A DNA stretch of 64,000 bases from NCBI GenBank assembly GCA_036245805.1, contig BTRK01000006.1:27966901-28030900 (forward strand), in the 5' to 3' direction. The position numbers and the translations under genes are program-made. Source of the stretch: Pristionchus mayeri (Eukaryota > Nematoda > Chromadorea > Rhabditida > Neodiplogasteridae). Position 1 is the first letter of the stretch, and every line of letters starts with the position of its first letter. Shown here in pieces: positions 62,201 to 64,000 of the stretch. The notes below the pieces were generated by a model, which saw only the letters and a program-made list of their open reading frames with translations, made no database searches and was not told where the DNA came from.

Positions 62201-62336
62201 GACAAAATTGTACATGAGTGGAGCAGGGTAAAATAGAAGTTGTACCAGAGAGTGGATTGGACGAGAGACGAGGGACGACTGCCTTCCATCGGACACATCT
62301 CTTGCAGAAAGAGAGAGCACACCCTGAACAACCCTC
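50230..62336 (-). CDS. ANCHR/ZFYVE19-like FYVE-type protein, 11 exons seen, 5' end missing
   Basis: Exons in transcript order: 62246-62336, 55479-55549, 55134-55424, 54940-55069, 54710-54872, 54212-54317, 53126-53191, 52402-52540, 52030-52112, 51558-51638 and 50230-50319 (TAA). All ten junctions are GT..AG and keep one frame, giving 436 residues. Seen in order: a cysteine-rich finger with SFCKRC, AVVPR and VCQSC (residues 1-35), a proline-rich exon (55-151), MEERAKKLRD (182-191), LEERLAALRG (203-212), LLEERANRL (259-267), an acidic helical segment with LDEETLAAIVREAED (390-404), and a basic KKKGLFGRMFKK end. The finger, with AVPR just before the last CxxC, and the repeated RLAxLRG motifs match ANCHR, which binds PI3P and VPS4 and delays abscission. 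Human ANCHR is 471 residues. The exon with the first zinc-binding CxxC pair was not found; it is probably beyond the right edge. Orthology is inferred from motif order, without a search. Confidence 0.8.
50561..50888. mobile_element. 328-bp MITE flanked by TTAA, piggyBac-like target site
   Basis: Terminal inverted repeats begin (C/G)CACGGCATG and continue through a T-rich stretch to ttccaac (about 40-50 bp, imperfect). Both ends abut TTAA (50557-50560 and 50889-50892), the target duplication typical of piggyBac elements. The interior carries repeated taccgtag and tttctaca words and no coding frame. It lies in the 1,238-nt last intron of the ANCHR-like gene (50320-51557), whose remainder is AT-rich with no feature except the hairpin at 51178. 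Confidence 0.65.
51178..51208. repeat. Short perfect hairpin, gccccctt / aagggggc
   Basis: An 8-bp perfect stem with a 15-nt loop in the last intron of the ANCHR-like gene. It is isolated, with no flanking duplication and no recognised function. Confidence 0.55.
51639..52029. other. 391-nt intron of the ANCHR-like gene, nothing recognised
   Basis: AT-rich intron between the exons at 52030-52112 and 51558-51638. Donor gtaaga and acceptor tttttggcag fit. I see no repeat, RNA gene or open frame worth calling. Confidence 0.5.
52345..52361. repeat. Poly(C) run of 17, G17 on the gene's sense strand
   Basis: Seventeen consecutive C in the intron between exons 52402-52540 and 52030-52112. On the transcribed sense strand this is a G17 run able to form a G-quadruplex. 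The exact length is liable to sequencing error. Confidence 0.9.
53192..54211. other. 1,020-nt intron of the ANCHR-like gene with C14 run and AT microsatellite
   Basis: It holds a purine-rich sense-strand stretch at 53530-53720 that includes a G14 run (C at 53619-53632), then an (aaat)n/(attt)n low-complexity block at about 53727-53792 that can fold on itself. A 178-codon plus-strand open frame starting at 53797 runs antisense through the next exon. It has no recognisable domain and I do not call it. Confidence 0.5.
53619..53632. repeat. Poly(C) run of 14, G14 on the gene's sense strand
   Basis: Fourteen consecutive C within the 1,020-nt intron, flanked by ctcctcctc-type low-complexity sequence. 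Confidence 0.9.
54899..54912. repeat. Poly(C) run of 14 inside a 67-nt intron
   Basis: Fourteen consecutive C occupy a fifth of the 67-nt intron 54873-54939. As G14 on the sense strand it sits between the donor gtcagttg and the acceptor gtgccag, so it could influence splicing of this very short intron. Confidence 0.9.
56177..57650 (-). mobile_element. 5'-truncated CR1/jockey-type non-LTR element nested in a foldback arm
   Basis: It interrupts the left arm of the foldback. The arm text cagcttatgta stops at 56176 and resumes at 57651 with tgtagaatct, whereas the uninterrupted right arm reads straight through. A 4-bp tgta is shared by both junctions as a possible target duplication. The 3' end (left side) carries a short (TA)n run and the 5' end is cut within the reverse transcriptase. 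Its open frame is listed separately. Confidence 0.85.
56291..57649 (-). pseudogene. Reverse transcriptase fragment, CR1/jockey-like, uninterrupted frame
   Basis: The frame is open for 452 codons, from the truncation point to the TAA at 56291, with no start codon at its true beginning; the first ATG is at 57487. Landmarks in order: SHWRHSIVTPV and NYRPISITSF (fingers), DFAKAFDRVSHP (motif A region), TSGVPQDSVLGPLLF (motif B), RMYADDIKIY (catalytic YADD), then a connection region with DLGFVI, and a C-terminal tail. In functional relatives motif B normally reads GVPQGS. Here the G is D, a one-base change that would be expected to damage the enzyme. The amino-terminal endonuclease and any ORF1 are missing. 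It is probably dead but young, since no stop codon has appeared. Confidence 0.85.
58684..58932 (-). CDS. Possible small secreted-protein ORF, 82 codons, half inside an inverted-repeat arm
   Basis: It starts MKLICVFAVLTLVSLSGFS, a good signal-peptide profile (one lysine, then about 15 hydrophobic residues), followed by a charged tail and TGA. The first part, with about 60 bp of upstream sequence, is repeated in inverted orientation at about 59483-59663. There the ATG is replaced by GGG, but CVFAVLTLVSLS remains readable, followed by AFSKI against GFSKI. The frame continues past the element end at 58802 into flanking sequence. It may be a captured first exon or a chance frame. I recognise no family. 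Confidence 0.25.
   Translation of the reverse strand: MKLICVFAVLTLVSLSGFSKIRDQKYFSFAKESHFPAFLQEIRDNSIYIRENRDNRSKSLLLKVEAPSGVESLKSTLGSVSD
58802..59663. mobile_element. Inverted-repeat element with TA flanks and a 460-bp spacer
   Basis: Ends are TA-(T/A)CACGGATCTCCTGTAA. The arms pair over about 200 bp (58802-59005 against 59480-59663), including the shared segment ccactttggaaggctgtatc. The spacer (about 59010-59480) is not palindromic and holds no convincing gene. No transposase is present. It directly abuts the next element. Confidence 0.72.
59670..60675. mobile_element. 1-kb foldback element with TA flanks and a tRNA-like centre
   Basis: Ends are TA-TCAGGCCT(A/C)TCACGAGA. The arms are about 480 bp and match most closely in the inner 350 bp (59795-60143 against 60188-60538). 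TA dinucleotides flank it at 59668-59669 and 60676-60677. Because it is palindromic, 119-codon open frames appear on both strands and encode almost the same peptide; they are by-products of symmetry, not genes. Confidence 0.82.
60144..60187 (+). other. Unpaired centre of foldback with Pol III B-box-like sequence
   Basis: The only non-palindromic part of the element contains agttcgaaccc (60168-60178), matching the tRNA B-box consensus GGTTCGAANCC except at the first base. It is followed by cggcc. The flanking bases do not form a normal T-stem and I cannot place an A box, so this is not a tRNA gene. A tRNA-derived or SINE-derived remnant captured at the palindrome centre is possible. Confidence 0.35.
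61376..61779. mobile_element. GC-rich 404-bp MITE with 8-9-bp target duplication
   Basis: Terminal inverted repeats of about 29 bp begin GG(G/C)ACTTTCCTAG and run through TCCGCGCCAGGC. The direct repeat ATTCATCG flanks it (61368-61375 and 61780-61787); a ninth base, G, may also match. An 8-9-bp duplication fits hAT, Merlin or Mutator-type elements, and I cannot choose between them. The interior is strikingly GC-rich, with a cccgccccc/ggggggcggg hairpin and several runs of G on the right half, in contrast to the AT-rich surroundings. Open frames inside it are proline/serine/arginine low-complexity and not called. Confidence 0.8.
61801..61846. repeat. 15-bp perfect hairpin gaaagtacccgatat
   Basis: Two perfect 15-bp arms around a 16-nt loop, internal to the 60928-61930 element and just right of the nested MITE. 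Confidence 0.8.
62246..62336 (-). CDS. Isolated FYVE-core exon of the ANCHR-like gene
   Basis: This 91-nt exon sits alone, 6.7 kb upstream of the next one. The acceptor is gattccttgcag, the donor is gtacaa, and it leaves one base that completes a valine codon with the exon at 55549. It encodes EGCSGCALSFCKRC followed by WKAVVPR. Aligned by eye to the ANCHR finger, this supplies the middle cysteines, and the next exon supplies the last CxxC. The classical R+HHCR basic patch of FYVE domains is not seen, consistent with the atypical FYVE-related finger of ANCHR. It is easy to miss because transposon copies surround it on both sides. Confidence 0.75.
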
Positions 62337-62459
62337 CTGCAAGGAATCACCTTGCACTAGGGGGCACACTCAACCAAACCACTAATATTCAACCACGGAT
62401 AATAAGAAGAAGGGATTAATAAACAGGCTATCCTGTGTTTCGGTATGAGAATTCAACTA

Positions 62460-62492
62460 TTAGGCTGATGCAAAAGTTTTGACACTTTTTCT
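62460..62492 (+). mobile_element. Solo mariner-like terminal repeat
   Basis: The sequence ttaggctgatgcaaaagttt resembles mariner ends, which commonly read TTAGG(T/C)TG.TGCAAAAGT. I found no reverse-complement partner in the window, so it is either an orphan end or half of a decayed element. It lies 124 bp upstream of the FYVE-core exon. Confidence 0.45.
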
Positions 62493-63320
62493 TTTATTAT
62501 TCCTGCCCTAGCAGCGAGAGAGACATGATTCTATATAGGGACGCTACAAGCTACGTATGCCCGGTCATAATAATATTGGAGAAAAATAAGCACAGTGGTC
62601 TTCATCATTCTGAACATAACACGCGTCTTCTGAGAGATTGCATGAAATCGAGACCCCCTTTGACAAAATGTTCAAAGTGCTCGGATCTCTTTGAGATTAT
62701 CAGGGTAGGTGTCCCTAAGGTCCAGGATCTTTTTATACATACGGATTCCGCGATTTCTCAAAACTGCCTAAAAGCCGGCTCTGGAAATTTCGAAATTTCA
62801 AAAATTCATAAAAAGCTTAACAATTGAGCTAGAGTTTCGTTTAAAAAACCAAAATGACCGGCGTTTACAGTAGAACAACTTTTATGTTGACACTTTTTGT
62901 GGTGCGAAAAATCTTAGTTTCGAAAAATGCAAAAAATCATTTCCTCGACATCACTTCTTCTCATTTTTTTCGCCGTCGTGAAAAATAAAGCTACCTTGCC
63001 TCCTGAGATTTTATCAAAATCGTAATCTACAACCTTTTTTACCCCTGGAAAACAATTTTCAAGAAAATCGAAGGTATAGTATTCATCGCTTTTTGGCCTC
63101 TAACATGGCAAACCTCGTGTTTTCAAGCAAACTCGAAAATTTCGTGATGTCATATTTAAGTAATTATCACTCGTGGATATCTTTTCTTTCCGTTTTCAAT
63201 GTTTTCTGACCTATTCATAACGATTTCCGTTGAAAAAACCGAAGATTTCAATACTTAAAAAAATCATGAAATCTGAGAAATTTCGAGAAAAATGTGATTT
63301 TATGAAGTATTGAAATCTTC

Positions 63321-63889
63321 AGCATGGAGAATCGAAGAAGAATCGGCGCAGCATGGAGATCATTCAATAGGTTTCAAGAATTCATGACCAGTCGAGGCGT
63401 TGAAATGGCGTTGAAAACGAAAGTCTTCCGCATGTGTATCGAACCGAGTTTTCTTTACGGAAGCGAAGTTTGGAGCGCAACGAAATCCGAACGGAAAAGA
63501 CTGATTGTTACGCAAAGATCTATGATGAGGAAGATGGCGGGCGTGACTAGAATGGAGAGAAAGACAAATGATTGGTTAAGAATGAAAGTGCCCTTGGAAG
63601 ACATTAGAGTGAGGGCAATGCTTAGAAAGTGGAACTGGGCGAAGAGGATAGCAACGCTGGATGATGAGAGATGGACAGGCCGAATTCTCAATTGGACGCC
63701 GTGGGACAGATTTCGATCTCCTGGGCGACCAAAGATAAGATGGAGAGACGAGTTTGTGAAGGCATTAGGAGTGACATGGGCAGACAATTGCCGAAGAGAC
63801 CCCAATCAATGGAAATACCGATCCTTTCAACAGGCTGCAGCCCTGAGGCTTGAATAAATATTGATATTGATATTGATATTGATATATTG
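63321..63889 (+). mobile_element. 5'-truncated RTE-type retroposon with 12-bp target duplication
   Basis: The insertion is bounded by a perfect 12-bp direct repeat attgaaatcttc (63309-63320 and 63890-63901). It ends 3' in a short (TTGATA)n run, typical of RTE-clade elements, which have simple-repeat tails rather than long poly(A). Only the last 569 bp of the element is present. It sits in the right arm of the edge-spanning foldback. Confidence 0.88.
63324..63857 (+). pseudogene. C-terminal fragment of an RTE-type reverse transcriptase
   Basis: 177 codons with no internal stop. The order is RRRIGAAWRSFNRF, then KVFRMCIEPSFLYGSEVW, then VTQRSMMRKMAGV, then an RTGRILNW/WTGRI-like stretch and GRPKIRWRDE, ending at TGA just before the TTGATA tail. 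This order is the region after the catalytic core in RTE-clade polymerases. The apurinic endonuclease and the YADD core are lost by 5' truncation, so it cannot be functional. The ATG at 63324 is an internal methionine, not a real start. Confidence 0.85.
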
Positions 63890-64000
63890 ATTGAAATCTT
63901 CGTTTTTTCAATGGAAATTTGCATAAATAGGTCAGTAAACACTGAAAACGGAAAGAAAAGATATCCACGAGTGATCATTACTTAAATATGACATCATGAA

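Larger units (their letters stand above)
62868..64000. mobile_element. Foldback element running off the right edge, TA-CAGTAGAAC end
   Basis: The left end is TA-CAGTAGAACAACTTTTATG at 62866-62868, Tc1-like in form. The stretch 63141-63256 is the reverse complement of 63902-64000 plus 63300-63320, with a centre near 63278. The right arm is split by the RTE-like insertion at 63321-63889 and continues beyond the window. No transposase is seen. Confidence 0.7.

Noticed and set aside
61775..62236. 153-codon plus-strand open frame
   Set aside because: It begins in a MITE end, runs through a transposon terminal repeat and ends in intron. It shows no domain.

Overview
The window is eukaryotic, and a nematode-like animal is the best guess. 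It has very short introns (44-67 nt) with GT..AG ends, an AT-rich intronic background, many inverted-repeat DNA elements, CR1-type and RTE-type retroposon remnants, and homopolymer G/C runs inside introns. The species is not identifiable from what I can see, and the nematode call is inference.

Layout. (1) Positions 1-47794 are one uninterrupted tandem satellite: about 1,039 copies of a 46-bp unit, all in one orientation. It runs off the left edge and ends in a 500-N gap (47795-48294). Inside it are higher-order repeats of 8, 15-16, 25, 32 and 55 units, and zones with their own diagnostic variants. It contains no gene; the 61-123-codon open frames there are periodicity artefacts. (2) Positions 48295-50229 hold a complete five-exon minus-strand gene (226 codons, 48703-49831) matching the actin maturation protease family (ACTMAP, formerly C19orf54). 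(3) Positions 50230-62336 hold a second minus-strand gene. I reconstructed it from 11 phase-consistent exons (436 residues plus a missing amino terminus). It resembles ANCHR/ZFYVE19, the FYVE-type abscission checkpoint regulator. A 6.7-kb intron splits its zinc-finger region. (4) That intron, and the sequence upstream of the first visible exon, are packed with inverted-repeat elements: 55664-58619, 58802-59663, 59670-60675, 60928-61930 and 62868 to beyond the right edge. Nested in them are a 5'-truncated CR1-like element, a 5'-truncated RTE-like element with a 12-bp target duplication, and a GC-rich MITE with an 8-9-bp target duplication. No transposase gene is visible.

The two genes are co-oriented, with the ANCHR-like gene upstream and the protease starting 300-400 bp after its stop codon. 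An operon with trans-splicing is possible but unproven. One gene product would act on membrane scission and cytokinesis control, the other on actin amino-terminal processing. No pathway link between them is visible in the sequence.
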